Assembly (NCBI GenBank): GCA_017558065.1
Contig: JAFYWK010000071.1
Span: 1 to 43,693, forward strand
DNA length: 43,693 nucleotides
From: Paludibacteraceae bacterium
GTDB taxonomy: Bacteria > Bacteroidota > Bacteroidia > Bacteroidales > Paludibacteraceae
Reading direction: 5' to 3'
Part shown: positions 33,493 to 43,252 of the stretch, piece after piece
Numbering within the stretch: the stretch's first letter is position 1
Layout: every line of letters starts with the position of its first letter
Made by a program: the position numbers and the translations under genes
Notes under the pieces: generated by a model
Database searches by the model: none
Told to the model about the DNA's origin: nothing
Seen by the model: the letters and a program-made list of their open reading frames with translations, nothing else

Positions 33493-36156
33493 TTATTTCC
33501 CGCCTACGAGTTTCTTTATCTCGCTTAGTTTGTTGAGCGCCTCCAATGGGGTCAGGTTGTTGATATCCAATGTCTTGACCTCATCGCGTATCTGCTCCAG
33601 TACGGGGTCATCCAGCTGGAAGAAGCTGAGTTGCATACCTTCGGGTGCAGTGACTGTGGCTTTGCCGCTGCCGATATTCTTTTGGGTATTGGATATTGGG
33701 TGTTGGATATCGGCGATTGGCGATTGGCGATTGGTACCTTCCATATCTGCCAGTATCTGGTTGGCGCGTTGTACGATGGACGATGGCATACCTGCTAGTT
33801 TCGCCACATGGATACCAAAACTATGCTCCGAACCGCCACGAACCAGCTTGCGCATGAAGATGATTTTGTTGTCCACCTCGCGCACGGATACATTGTAGTT
33901 GCGGATACGCGAGAAGTTCTTTTCCATCTCGTTGAGCTCGTGGTAGTGGGTAGCAAAGAGTGTTTTGGCGTGTCCTTTATGCTCGTGGATATATTCCACA
34001 ATCGCCCATGCGATACTGATTCCGTCGTAGGTGCTGGTACCTCGTCCTAACTCGTCGAAGAGCACCAGACTGCGTTCGCTGAGGTTGTTCAATATACTGG
34101 CTGCCTCGTTCATCTCGACCATGAACGTACTCTCGCCCACCGATATATTATCGCTCGCGCCCACGCGCGTGAAGATCTTGTCCACCACGCCGATGCTGGC
34201 GCTCTCTGCGGGTACGAAACTACCCATCTGCGCCATCAGTACAATGAGGGCTGTTTGGCGGAGTAGGGCAGATTTACCCGCCATGTTGGGTCCTGTCAGG
34301 ATGATGACCTGCTGTCCGTTGTTGTCCAATAGCACATCATTGGGCACATATTCTTCGTCCATCGGTAATTGCTTCTCGATGACGGGGTGACGACCTTGGC
34401 GAATATCAATCACCAGACTATCATTAATGTCAGGACAGATATATCGATTCTCCACGGCTACGGTGGCGAAGCTCATCAAGCAATCCAGTTGCGCAATGAC
34501 AGTGGCATTCTGTTGCATTTGTGCTACATATTCGGTCATCGCCAACATCAGTTCAGTGTAGAGGCGATTCTCTATTGTCTGAATCTGGCTCTCTGCGGTG
34601 AGTATCTTCTCCTCGTATTCTTTGAGTTCTTGGGTGATATATCGCTCTGCGTTCACCAGTGTCTGTTTGCGAATCCATGTCTCTGGCACTTGGTCGCGGT
34701 AGGTGTTGCGCACCTCCAGGTAGTAGCCAAAGACATTGTTGTATCCGATTTTCAGACTGCTGATACCTGTGGCTTCCACCTCGCGTTGCTGCAGTTGCAG
34801 CAGGTAGTTCTTGCCGTTGGTTTGTATGTCGCGCAGTTCGTCCAGTTGTGCATCGATGCCTCGTGCAAAGATATTCGGTCTGCCTTGTACAGCGGGTGGG
34901 TCTGGCATCAGTTCGCGCTCGATGCGTTCTCGTATCTCGGTGCAGAGCGATAGTTGCTCGCCCAGCAGGTGTAGGTAGGGGTTGTCTATTGCTTGTTGGC
35001 ACACTTCTTTGATAGGCGCAATAGATAGTAGAGCGCGACTCAGTTGGCGTATCTCGCGGGGCGTGATGCGTCCTGTGGACACCTTGCTCACGATGCGCTC
35101 CATGTCCTGAACATGTTGGAGGTTCTCACGAATAATCTCGCGATGTTCGGGGTGACGGAATAGGTACTCCACCACCATTTGTCGGTTGCGTATGGGGCGC
35201 ACCTCTTTCAGCGGGAATGCCAGCCAGCGGTGGAGTAGTCGACCGCCCATAGGGGTGATCGTTCGGTCAATGATATGGTAGAGCGTGATACTATTCTCTC
35301 GTTGTCCGCTGAGCAGCTCCAAGTTGCGGATAGTGAAGCGGTCCATCCATACATACTTGTCTTCTTCGATGCGGCTCAGGTGCTGGATATGTCCTGTTTG
35401 CAAGTGTTGAGTAGCATCCAAGTAGTGCAGGATAGCACCTGCGGCTATCACGCCTTGGGGTAGGTTTTCCACGCCAAAACCTTTTAGGTTCTGTACGTTA
35501 TACTGTTTGGTGAGTCGTTCGTGCGTAGCGGTAGGATTCATCATCCAGTCGTCCAGTTCGAAGGTGAAGTATTTGTTGCCAAACTGCTCTTCGAAATCGC
35601 GTTTCTTTCCGCGCAGGAACAGCACTTCTTTGGGTGCGAAGTTCACCAGCAGTTTGTCCACATAGTCGGCTGTGCCTTCTGCCACCAAGTATTCGCCTGT
35701 GGAAATATCCAGAAATGCCACGCCTACTGTATGTTTGCCCCATTGTATGCAGGCGAGCCAAGTGTTTTCGCGTTGCTGCAATGTGGTTTCTGAATAGCTC
35801 ACACCTGGTGTAACCAATTCGGTCACACCGCGTTTCACGAGTTTCTTGGTCAGTTTAGGGTCTTCCAATTGGTCGCAGATAGCCACGCGCAAGCCCGCGC
35901 GCACCAGTTTGGGGAGATAGGTGTCCAACGCATGGAAGGGGAACCCTGCCATCTCCAGCGCTTTGGCTTCTTTGCTTGCACCATTGCTGCGATGGGTGAG
36001 GGTGATATTGAGTATCTTGCTTGCGCGAACTGCGTCCTCTGCGTATGTCTCATAGAAGTCGCCACAGCGAAATAGCAATACCGCATCGGGGTATTGGTTC
36101 TTGATCTCGCGAAACTGTCGCATCATTGGTGTATCACCAGTATCAATCTTTGCCAT
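33493..36156 (-). CDS. mutS: DNA mismatch repair protein MutS
   Basis: This 887-residue mismatch sensor has the mismatch-wedging GDFYETY (Phe and Glu, about 32-38) near the N-terminus. The ATPase has Walker [15 protein letters not shown] (about 636-648), then [13 protein letters not shown] and ATHYHEL. The C-terminal linker contains a stretch (nt 33684-33734) made of GGCGATTGG/GGATATTGG repeats that also occur in intergenic DNA at 3674-3711, giving a low-complexity peptide after MEGTNRQ. It probably does not disturb the ATPase. Promoter at 36176-36207. Confidence 0.97.
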   Translation of the reverse strand: MAKIDTGDTPMMRQFREIKNQYPDAVLLFRCGDFYETYAEDAVRASKILNITLTHRSNGASKEAKALEMAGFPFHALDTYLPKLVRAGLRVAICDQLEDPKLTKKLVKRGVTELVTPGVSYSETTLQQRENTWLACIQWGKHTVGVAFLDISTGEYLVAEGTADYVDKLLVNFAPKEVLFLRGKKRDFEEQFGNKYFTFELDDWMMNPTATHERLTKQYNVQNLKGFGVENLPQGVIAAGAILHYLDATQHLQTGHIQHLSRIEEDKYVWMDRFTIRNLELLSGQRENSITLYHIIDRTITPMGGRLLHRWLAFPLKEVRPIRNRQMVVEYLFRHPEHREIIRENLQHVQDMERIVSKVSTGRITPREIRQLSRALLSIAPIKEVCQQAIDNPYLHLLGEQLSLCTEIRERIERELMPDPPAVQGRPNIFARGIDAQLDELRDIQTNGKNYLLQLQQREVEATGISSLKIGYNNVFGYYLEVRNTYRDQVPETWIRKQTLVNAERYITQELKEYEEKILTAESQIQTIENRLYTELMLAMTEYVAQMQQNATVIAQLDCLMSFATVAVENRYICPDINDSLVIDIRQGRHPVIEKQLPMDEEYVPNDVLLDNNGQQVIILTGPNMAGKSALLRQTALIVLMAQMGSFVPAESASIGVVDKIFTRVGASDNISVGESTFMVEMNEAASILNNLSERSLVLFDELGRGTSTYDGISIAWAIVEYIHEHKGHAKTLFATHYHELNEMEKNFSRIRNYNVSVREVDNKIIFMRKLVRGGSEHSFGIHVAKLAGMPSSIVQRANQILADMEGTNRQSPIADIQHPISNTQKNIGSGKATVTAPEGMQLSFFQLDDPVLEQIRDEVKTLDINNLTPLEALNKLSEIKKLVGGK
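33684..33734. repeat. Simple repeat inside mutS
   Basis: Reiterated GGATATTGGGTGTTGGATATCGG-like and CGATTGG words lie here, within mutS codons. The reverse complement of the same words forms the noncoding tract 3674-3711. Likely an intergenic repeat that invaded or expanded into the linker. Confidence 0.55.
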
Positions 36157-36175
36157 AAAGTTTCAAAATAGGCTG

Positions 36176-36207
36176 CAAAGTTATACAATTTTTTTGAGAT
36201 ACGCAAG
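36176..36207 (-). promoter_or_regulatory. Promoter of mutS
   Basis: On the minus strand TAACTTTG (36176-36183) is preceded, after 20 bp, by CTTG (36204-36207). It predicts a leader of about 13-15 nt. Confidence 0.7.
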
Positions 36208-36245
36208 AAAAGACCGAATTAAGATGCGTATTTTTTGTGGTTTTT

Positions 36246-36277
36246 CTTGCGTAATCCAAAATAAATCACTACCTTTG
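36246..36277 (+). promoter_or_regulatory. Promoter of candidate structured RNA, copy 2
   Basis: CTTG (36246-36249), a 20-bp spacer and TACCTTTG (36270-36277). It diverges from the mutS promoter. Confidence 0.8.
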
Positions 36278-36282
36278 CAGCC

Positions 36283-36618
36283 GTAATTAGCCCACGCTTG
36301 GGATTATGTCTTTAGGCTGGGGTGGTTGCAGACATAATAAAGGCGTCAAAACGGGGTCCCCGATAAAACTCGTTTTATGGGGTGTCCAACGCGCTTTGTG
36401 CTTGGCTATTCGAAATCTCGCAAATTTCAACATAGTATCCAACACATTGCAGCATTTTGATGTCCTCGGGATATGTATATCCAATTCGCCCGTATCTATA
36501 AATAGGTTCGTGTGCGTGCGTACATATCGGCGTGGGCTTCGGTGTTGCTTGTTCGGATACAAAGGCAATGCGAGAGCCTCGAATAGCGGAACAGCAACAG
36601 TGCAGTCCCGCTTTTTTT
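36283..36618 (+). ncRNA. Candidate structured noncoding RNA, copy 2
   Basis: A roughly 335-nt transcript is predicted from promoter to the hairpin AGCGG/CCGCT (36585-36589 with 36608-36612) plus T7. It shares the order of elements with 13744-14166: TTATGTCT/AGACATAA stem (36304-36311 with 36330-36337), GCAGACATA (36328-36336), AAGGCGT, a CGAAAT/TCGCAA stretch, and the identical 15-mer TCGGCGTGGGCTTCG (36527-36541) followed by a G-U-containing helix GTGTTGC/GCAATGC. A 32-nt REP-like element (36353-36384) is inserted relative to copy 1. Not coding; family unknown. Confidence 0.55.
36353..36384. repeat. 32-nt REP-like palindromic element, copy B
   Basis: It begins GGGGTCCCCGA, contains ATAAAAC-TC-GTTTTAT-like arms and ends GGGGTG. 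Same length and ends as 12843-12874. It sits inside the candidate RNA copy 2. Confidence 0.65.
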
Positions 36619-36644
36619 GTACAAATGCAACGCGTTTGTATTGA

Positions 36645-36681
36645 AAGCGGAGCAGCAGTTAAGCTGACAACCGCTTTTTTT
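36645..36681 (+). terminator. Second tandem terminator-like hairpin
   Basis: AAGCGG (36645-36650) pairs with CCGCTT (36671-36676), followed by T7. It resembles the first terminator (36585-36618) in its AGCGG...CAGCA...CCGCT pattern, so the two appear to be tandem duplicates. Confidence 0.65.
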
Positions 36682-36777
36682 GTATGCGTATTCAAAAATC
36701 AACAAACATAAATCAAATAATTAATCAACGGAATAAGCCGAAAATCCGATAAAGAGTAGGCAAAAAAAGATATAATT

Positions 36778-38430
36778 ATGAAACATAATTTATTTGCGAT
36801 ACTGATGTGTATCGTGGTTTGTTTTTCATGGATGTCATGTGAGTCAAATAGCCCTGACAATCCTTCCAATGCCTCAAAAGAGTTGTATATTGGTGTAGTT
36901 GCCTTTAATCAAGGCGTTCGTGAGTTAGCATTAACGAAAGATTTACGCAAAGCGAAGAGTTTTATCAATGACCAAAAAAATGACAAAGATTTTACCTCTT
37001 TTGCTTATGCGGTATCAAAGGGCAATATGCAATTTGATGCGGCAGAATTGCCTACTTTTGATAATATCTTTATGCTTAATTTCTCCGATGGAACAGATAA
37101 CTATTCGAATATGAAATGGGGCGAAGAAGGTCGTATTGTGGCGCCAAATGTGGTGTATGACGAAGCTCGCAAAGACTTGTTAAAGCGTGTGGGCTTGAAT
37201 TCTTACGCCATAGGTTTTGGTAATGATGTCGGTTTTGGTTCTGAGATGAAGAAAGTAGTTACAGGATCAGGTCGCTATTATAATGCTAAATCTTCTTCCG
37301 ATTTGCGCCCAACGTTCAATGAGATAGCTAAGGCAATGTTGACGACAGCAAAGAATGTGGTCATTAAGACTAATCCGGGTTATTATACTGGTTATTACAA
37401 GTATTTCCGTTTGAGTTTCAAGGCAGAAGATGGTTCGAAGGATGTAATTTATGCTCAAATGGAAGGAACTCCAAACGAGGGTTACACGCTATCTATCAGC
37501 AAAATAGAAAATGGTTATGCGTATTTTGATGCTCCTGCTAAGGGTATAGTTAATGAAGAAACAGGAAAAGTGCATATCCCGTTGAATAATTTGAAGTTTG
37601 TGAAGTCTAATAAGGAATTGCAATTCAACTTCTCTATTGAGGTGTCTTTTGATGGTGAGATGTATTATACGGATGTAGAGGAAGCATCTACTGCAGAGCA
37701 AGTAAGTAAACATATCGCAGTAGTCTTAGTGTTAGACTGCTCTACTTCTATGGGTAACGCTTTTGCCCCAATGAAAGAAGCTGCAATTGATTTTATTGAA
37801 GCGATGGAGCAGACAAGTACCGGAGATGGAGGTTTGGAATATGGACTGGAGAATGGCTATGAATATGTAGATTTGGGTTTGAGTGTGAAATGGGCAACCT
37901 GCAATGTGGGTGCTAGTAAACCAGAGGAGTATGGAGATTACTTTGCATGGGGTGAAACGACTACTAAAACAACCTATAAATGGAGTACTTATAAATATTG
38001 CAATGGCTCATATAACAGCCTAATCAAGTACAATACAAGTAGCAGTTACGGCACAGTAAATAATAAAATCACTCTCGAAGCAACTGATGATGCGGCAAGA
38101 GTCAATTTGGGTGGTAGTTGGCGCATGCCAACCAAGGCTGAGGAAGATGAGTTGCGAGTGAAATGTAAGTGGAATTGGACTACTCAAAATGGCGTGAAGG
38201 GATACAAAGTGACTAGCAAAAGCAATGGTAACTCTATTTTTCTCCCCGCGGCGGGCTATCACAGCGGTAGTGCGCTCGAATTTGTAGGTAACCGCGGTTA
38301 CTATTGGTCGAGTTCGCTCTATGCGGACACCCCAGACTGCGCGTCTGTACTTTACTTTTACTTAAGTTACGTGGATTGTGACAAGATTAGTCGGAGCTTT
38401 GGACAATCTGTTCGTGCAGTATGCCCTTGA
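36778..38430 (+). CDS. vWA-like lipoprotein with C-terminal FISUMP-like domain (candidate DGR target)
   Basis: This 550-residue protein has a lipoprotein signal (lipobox WMSC, Cys about 21). The segment 35-180 looks like the later part of a von Willebrand A domain (YIGVVAFN, then FSDGTDN, YAIGFGND). A beta-rich middle follows (about 195-310). The vWA opening strand with its metal site, VVLVLDCSTSMG, appears only at about 318-345, so the domain looks circularly permuted. The FISUMP-like domain (about 358-550) has YVDLGLSVKWA, YFAWGE and GGSWRMPT. Its tail (515-541) is enriched in Tyr, Asp, Cys and Ser at codons that could all descend from AAY, ending in GQSVRAVCP. The protein is probably surface-exposed. 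No matching template repeat is in the window. Confidence 0.8.
   Translation: MKHNLFAILMCIVVCFSWMSCESNSPDNPSNASKELYIGVVAFNQGVRELALTKDLRKAKSFINDQKNDKDFTSFAYAVSKGNMQFDAAELPTFDNIFMLNFSDGTDNYSNMKWGEEGRIVAPNVVYDEARKDLLKRVGLNSYAIGFGNDVGFGSEMKKVVTGSGRYYNAKSSSDLRPTFNEIAKAMLTTAKNVVIKTNPGYYTGYYKYFRLSFKAEDGSKDVIYAQMEGTPNEGYTLSISKIENGYAYFDAPAKGIVNEETGKVHIPLNNLKFVKSNKELQFNFSIEVSFDGEMYYTDVEEASTAEQVSKHIAVVLVLDCSTSMGNAFAPMKEAAIDFIEAMEQTSTGDGGLEYGLENGYEYVDLGLSVKWATCNVGASKPEEYGDYFAWGETTTKTTYKWSTYKYCNGSYNSLIKYNTSSSYGTVNNKITLEATDDAARVNLGGSWRMPTKAEEDELRVKCKWNWTTQNGVKGYKVTSKSNGNSIFLPAAGYHSGSALEFVGNRGYYWSSSLYADTPDCASVLYFYLSYVDCDKISRSFGQSVRAVCP
38260..38427 (+). repeat. Candidate second DGR variable region
   Basis: In the last 56 codons of the lipoprotein, codons 515, 517, 520, 521, 523, 526, 528, 530, 531, 533, 534, 535, 538, 540 and 541 read TAT, GAC, TGC, TCT, TAC, AGT, GAT, TGT, AGC and TTT. 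All are reachable from AAY by A changes. A constant GC-richer frame and a fixed 3' block (38401-38427) resemble an IMH. No template is present here, so this is a hypothesis. Confidence 0.4.
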
Positions 38431-38468
38431 GATGATTAGTTGTTATCGCGAAAGTTGAATGCATAAAT

Positions 38469-38505
38469 AAAAACTCTCACCTCAAAATACAAGGTGGGAG
38501 TTTTT
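38469..38505. terminator. Bidirectional intrinsic terminator
   Basis: A 14-bp stem with one G-T pair (38469-38482 with 38492-38505), A-run on the left and T-run on the right, lies between convergent genes. Confidence 0.85.
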
Positions 38506-38779
38506 GTTCTCCATTTGCTCCAAAACTGACAGTCATCCTTTATGGAAGTGAAAGGAGTAGTGCGGTTATTGTGCGAGTGAGGAACTCGGCGGGTAGCGCC
38601 GAGCACAGGACGGTGGGGGGAAGGAGATGAAAGTCTCCTTGCCACAATGATGAGCTACTGATGTGCCTACGATGTGCCAGTATCAACCCGTCAAGAACCC
38701 GTCATGAACCCGTAATTGCTCGCTGATTTGTAAGGCAACATCGTGGGCTATTTTATCTATTCAGCAACACTACGTTCAT
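38506..38779. other. Intergenic tract without a gene
   Basis: No coding pattern. It contains a hairpin CTCGGCG/CGCCGAG (38585-38591 with 38597-38603) and a reiterated AACCCGT word (about 38685-38713). Confidence 0.4.
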
Positions 38780-40186
38780 TTATCTTTTCTCGAGCAGAAC
38801 GACATTCTCCACATGGTGGGTGTGAGGGAACATGTCCACTGGTTGCACCTTCACGACGCGGTATTTGCTATCGAGCATATTTAGGTCGCGTGCCTGCGTA
38901 GCAGGGTTACAACTCACATACACAATGCGCCTTGGCTCGGCGAACAATATTGTATTGATCACATCCTCGTGCATACCTGCGCGGGGTGGGTCGGTAATAA
39001 TCACATCGGGACGACCATACTGCGCGATGAAGTCCTCGTTGAGGATGTCCTTCATATCGCCAGCGAAGAAGAGAGTGTTGTCCAGATTATTAATCTTCGC
39101 GTTCACTTTGGCATCCTCAATCGCCTCTGGTACATACTCTATACCAATCACTTGACGCGCTTGGTGTGCTACGAAATTGGCAATCGTACCTGTACCTGTA
39201 TAGAGGTCGAAGACCAGTTCGTTGCCTGTCAGACCTGCGAACTCGCGCGCCACTTTGTATAGCTCGTATGCCTGCAAGGTGTTGGTTTGGTAGAAGGACT
39301 TTGGTCCTACCTTGAACTGCAAGTTCTCCATCTGCTCCATGATATGGTCCTGTCCGTGGAAGACATGCACCTCTTGGTCGCCGATGGTGTCATTAAACTT
39401 GCGATTCACCACATACAGCAAGCTGATAATCTCTGGGAAGCTATCGCGGATATACTCCATCACGCGCATGTCAGGTTCGTCTGCCCACACGATGATGAGC
39501 ATGATCTCGCCCTTGTGGTTGCTGCGCAGGATGAGCGTACGCAGTTGTCCCTCGTGCGCGTGTTCATTATAGAAGGTGATACCCAACTGGCGTGCTACGT
39601 CGCGTATGCCGTTGCGGATGCGGTTGTTGATGTCTGGCATGAGGTGGCACTCGGTGATGTCGAGCACCTTGTCAAAGCAGTTAGGGATATGGAAGCCCAG
39701 TCCATGGGTGTTGTCCACGTTCTCCAGTCCGCCTGCGGCGCGGATAGTGTCCCAACTCAGCCATTTGCGGTCGGAGAAAGTGAACTCCAGTTTGTTGCGG
39801 TACTCGTAGATCTCTTTGCTGCCAAGGATAGGGGAGATCTCGGGCAGCTCGACCTTACCGATACGGGTGAGGTTGTCGATGATCTGCTGTTGCTTGTGGC
39901 GCAGTTGCTCCTCGTAGGGGAGGATCTGCCACTTGCAGCCGCCACATTCGCCATAGTGCTTGCATACGGGTTCGCAACGCACAGGAGATGGCTTCACGAT
40001 ACGCTCCACGCGCCCTTCCATGAAGGAGTGTTTCTTGCGTGTCACTTGTATATCGACAATATCTCCAGGCACGCAGTATGGCACAAACAGCACCATATCA
40101 TCCACACGGGTGAGAGCTTTGCCCTCAGCCGCGATGCCTGTAATCTCAATGTTCTGTAGTAATGGTAAGTTCTTTTTCTTTTTCAT
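38780..40186 (-). CDS. RlmD/TrmA-family RNA (uracil-C5)-methyltransferase
   Basis: This 468-residue enzyme methylates C5 of a uridine in rRNA or tRNA. It has a TRAM-like N-terminal domain (about 8-65: GIAAEGKALTRVDD, VPGDIVDIQV) and a 4Fe-4S cluster motif CxxxxxCGGC (about 78-92 region). The catalytic domain has FDLYTGTGTIANFVA, ITDPPRAGM and the nucleophile in YVSCNPATQARDL. The closest function is 23S rRNA m5U1939 (RlmD) or m5U747 (RlmC); the position cannot be decided from sequence. It is adjacent to the golvesin-domain gene (1-bp gap) and read from the same strand. Confidence 0.9.
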   Translation of the reverse strand: MKKKKNLPLLQNIEITGIAAEGKALTRVDDMVLFVPYCVPGDIVDIQVTRKKHSFMEGRVERIVKPSPVRCEPVCKHYGECGGCKWQILPYEEQLRHKQQQIIDNLTRIGKVELPEISPILGSKEIYEYRNKLEFTFSDRKWLSWDTIRAAGGLENVDNTHGLGFHIPNCFDKVLDITECHLMPDINNRIRNGIRDVARQLGITFYNEHAHEGQLRTLILRSNHKGEIMLIIVWADEPDMRVMEYIRDSFPEIISLLYVVNRKFNDTIGDQEVHVFHGQDHIMEQMENLQFKVGPKSFYQTNTLQAYELYKVAREFAGLTGNELVFDLYTGTGTIANFVAHQARQVIGIEYVPEAIEDAKVNAKINNLDNTLFFAGDMKDILNEDFIAQYGRPDVIITDPPRAGMHEDVINTILFAEPRRIVYVSCNPATQARDLNMLDSKYRVVKVQPVDMFPHTHHVENVVLLEKR

Positions 40187-40187
40187 T

Positions 40188-43109
40188 TTATTTCATTAAC
40201 CAGTTGATACTTTGTTGGTAGAGAGCGTGGAAATCATTTGCGCTCTCGAGCATGATGCTCCAGCAGAGGGTCTTGCTGCCGCCTTCGGCGGTAGCGTCAT
40301 GACCAATAGCCGCTGCCACGTTCACCTCTGGGAAGCGTGCGACTACTATACCATCTTCGGCTGGGTATATACCATCTGCGTTCTCCGTATGGAGCATGGT
40401 GTCATTGGGCTCTGTGCGGAACGTGTAGTTGCCTTTGGTGAGTTCGCGTTCGATGCGAATCTTACCCGTACGCGAAGCGTGGGTGCAACGAAACTCGTAG
40501 TGCAATTGGTTCTTGGTGAAGGCAGCATCTTGTTTCGTTTGCATGTCGCTGGCGATATGTGCACCAGAGAGCAAGAGGCGACCGCCGTGTTGCAAGTAGT
40601 GCGTGAGTGCATGTTGCATGTTCGTTGGCATACAGTGGAACGATGTGTCGTTGCCCATCACGATGGTCTTTTGTTTGCCGAGGATGACATCTACGAGGTC
40701 GTATCCAGCGATGCTATCCAATGCTGCCACGCTCGTGGTGACATACGAGTAGCCCATCTCTGCCAGCACGCTACCGTGCATCACGGGATAATCGAAGGTG
40801 TTGCCCACGGTAGGGTGATCCATGTGGTCGCTATGGCACATGCCCCAACCGCAGTTGTCGTCGGTCTTCCACTCGTTGCGGCTATCGAAGTCATACACCT
40901 CGCCTATGTAGTTCACACCTTTGCCATAGGGCACCGCATGGCTCATCGGACGAATACCGCCGTATATGCTGTCTTGCCACCATTCAGGACCGCTCACGCG
41001 GGTGAAACCATTGACGATGAGCACTTTGCCCTTCTCCTCTGGAGCAATGTATGCCGATAGCACTTCGCTCTTAAAACTCAGACCACCCGCATTGCCGGCT
41101 GCCACGCGAATGTCATAGCGTGTGCCTTTCTCAGGGGTGAAGGTGTATTGTGGAGTAGTCACGCGCACGCCATTATCCCAGTCGCCATCGTTCGTGCGGG
41201 TGTAAACGATATAGTAACTTGGCACGGCTGTTGGTTCCAGGACATCCTCTGTAGCTTGCCATGTGATTTTCATGGTCTCAGCTTGGCGGTTGATCGCCAT
41301 GCTGTTCACGGGCAATGGCTGCACCACGTACTCGGTGCCGTATTGTTCGTGCATAAAGCGTAGAATAGATTTGTACATCGCACGCGAGATGGTGAATCGC
41401 ACGCGAGGGTCTAGACCATATTGCATGTCGGTCATGTTCTGGTGAGAGAGTAGCTCGAGGAGCACCGCTGGCACTTTGGGGTGTCGTACCTCGGCGTAGG
41501 AGGAGTTGTTGAGTTGGCGACGAGTCCATTCGGGTGCATATACGGCACGCATGTCGTTCACGATTTGTGTTTGCATATAGTCTGCCAGGTCGCGTGCTAC
41601 GATGCGGCTTTTGCCTGTAGGGTAGGTCTTGCACTTCTCGTCATCGTGGTCTTTGTATATAATCAGGGTGCCTATCATATCTTTTTTCACACCTGCATCG
41701 GTATGGAAAGCCAGCGACATGTGCAGCGGAATCTTCAGTCCTGCTTCTTTGGGATTGGCTGCGCTACCGCCGGCCAGGTAGTTCACCCAGATGCCGCGAG
41801 CGGCGTAGTCGTCCACATAGTCGTTCTTGCTGTCGGTGTAGTTATAGATGCTGTCTGGAATACCCGAATACTGCATCCAGTAGCGTGCTGCTTCTATGTA
41901 TCGTGGCAATCCGCTGGTGATGGCATTGGCTTGATTGGCAAGCAGTTCCGCGCTGTCAATGATGGCTATGTCGCTCTCGGGCAGATCCTTCGATGAGGGT
42001 ATGTTCTCAAAACTATCGGGCTGTTTGTATCGTGCCACGCTGCCCATACCGCCACCAAACTTCACCGCGTCTGTGCTCACCACTTCCTTGCCATTGGCGG
42101 CTGCGGCTACGCTCACGTAGTTCTGCTGCTTGTCGTTGTCAAAAGCGAAGGTGCCGAGATATACCCATGTGCCGCCACCCATCTGTTGGTTGACAGCGAA
42201 TGTGGTCTTTTGCCCTTTGTGTACGACGGTGTATTGCGCTTTGTGGCTGCTATTGGGCAGGGTCTTATAGCTGACATAGACTGCATATTCGCCAGCAGGT
42301 AGTGTGGGGGTATAGATGACCTCGCTTTTGGTCTTCTCGTCGCATTTCACTTCTACTATATAACGACCTTTGGTAAACGGATTGTCGCCTTCGAGCAGAT
42401 GGGTCGTAGGATTAGCCCAACCCGTTCCTTCGCCAATAGCCCATTGTCCTTTGAGGGTGGCTTGGCTGTCGTCCAGCACTTGCTCGTATGTCTGCGTATC
42501 TCGTTCGCGGGGTTGTACTACGACGGCGCCTGCGTTCTCCAGCATAGGTACCAAGAATGGCATGGTGTAGCTGGTGGTGTAGAGGTCCTCCACGGTGCTC
42601 CATACTTTGGCCCTTTGCCAGCGCCATGACTCGGTGGGCTGGTGATAGTATTGTCCGTGGCTACCCCAGAGGGCAATATGCTTGCCGTCCAAGCCCTGTT
42701 TGGCGGAATATGGGCGTGATGTATTGGTTACCCATTGGGTGGTTGCTGGCAGCGTATAGCGGTTATTCTTGGCACGATGGCGATAGAGCGAGGTGACCAG
42801 TTCGCCTATCTCATAGTCGTCGGTGTAGATGGTCACTTTGCCTTGGTTGTTGCCCAACACCATTTGGCTGACCAATAGGCGTAGGTCGTGTACTTCGTCG
42901 GCTGTCAAACTGATGGTACTCAGAGCTCGATTGGTGCGAAGGGTCACATATTTGTTCTTCACGCGCACGCTATGTATTTTTACCGATTCGGTGTATGCAT
43001 GTTGTTTCACGAATGCTGTTAGCGTGTCGCTCAGCGCTTGTTTGTCAAGGGCCCAGACCGAACAACTAATACTGATGCCCAAGATGAGAAGAAACAGTTT
43101 ATTTTTCAT
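40188..43109 (-). CDS. Golvesin-domain, amidase-like exported protein
   Basis: This 973-residue protein has a signal peptide (1-20, cleaved after VWA). A golvesin C-terminal-like beta-sandwich lies at about 215-350 (GRYIVEVKC, LPAGEYAVYVSY, GTWVYLGTFAFD, VSTDAVKFGGG). An amidase_3-like region follows (about 355-600; LHMSLAFHTDAG and PAVLLELLSHQN hold candidate zinc ligands). Then comes an Fn3-like unit (about 610-690) and a C-terminal alpha/beta domain (about 695-973). Such proteins are often labelled xanthan lyase in Bacteroidota, but the amidase region suggests a cell-wall hydrolase. The activity is not proven. Confidence 0.8.
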   Translation of the reverse strand: MKNKLFLLILGISISCSVWALDKQALSDTLTAFVKQHAYTESVKIHSVRVKNKYVTLRTNRALSTISLTADEVHDLRLLVSQMVLGNNQGKVTIYTDDYEIGELVTSLYRHRAKNNRYTLPATTQWVTNTSRPYSAKQGLDGKHIALWGSHGQYYHQPTESWRWQRAKVWSTVEDLYTTSYTMPFLVPMLENAGAVVVQPRERDTQTYEQVLDDSQATLKGQWAIGEGTGWANPTTHLLEGDNPFTKGRYIVEVKCDEKTKSEVIYTPTLPAGEYAVYVSYKTLPNSSHKAQYTVVHKGQKTTFAVNQQMGGGTWVYLGTFAFDNDKQQNYVSVAAAANGKEVVSTDAVKFGGGMGSVARYKQPDSFENIPSSKDLPESDIAIIDSAELLANQANAITSGLPRYIEAARYWMQYSGIPDSIYNYTDSKNDYVDDYAARGIWVNYLAGGSAANPKEAGLKIPLHMSLAFHTDAGVKKDMIGTLIIYKDHDDEKCKTYPTGKSRIVARDLADYMQTQIVNDMRAVYAPEWTRRQLNNSSYAEVRHPKVPAVLLELLSHQNMTDMQYGLDPRVRFTISRAMYKSILRFMHEQYGTEYVVQPLPVNSMAINRQAETMKITWQATEDVLEPTAVPSYYIVYTRTNDGDWDNGVRVTTPQYTFTPEKGTRYDIRVAAGNAGGLSFKSEVLSAYIAPEEKGKVLIVNGFTRVSGPEWWQDSIYGGIRPMSHAVPYGKGVNYIGEVYDFDSRNEWKTDDNCGWGMCHSDHMDHPTVGNTFDYPVMHGSVLAEMGYSYVTTSVAALDSIAGYDLVDVILGKQKTIVMGNDTSFHCMPTNMQHALTHYLQHGGRLLLSGAHIASDMQTKQDAAFTKNQLHYEFRCTHASRTGKIRIERELTKGNYTFRTEPNDTMLHTENADGIYPAEDGIVVARFPEVNVAAAIGHDATAEGGSKTLCWSIMLESANDFHALYQQSINWLMK

Positions 43110-43171
43110 ATATTTATTTTATAATGTGTCGCATTGTTGTGTTCTACAGCGAGTATTACGCAATTCGTCTG

Positions 43172-43203
43172 CAAAGGTACAACAATTTTTCGAAAAAAAC
43201 AAT
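43172..43203 (-). promoter_or_regulatory. Promoter of golvesin-domain gene
   Basis: On the minus strand TACCTTTG (43172-43179) is preceded, after 20 bp, by ATTG (43200-43203), one base off TTTG. It predicts a leader of about 58 nt. Confidence 0.7.
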
Positions 43204-43252
43204 ATCTCACTTGTTTTTATGATTCTTTATGACAAAAAAGAGAGTAGAAACC

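Noticed and set aside
33684-33734. Short repeats in mutS as a CRISPR array
   Set aside because: Units are 7-9 bp, without spacers of constant length, and no cas genes are present.
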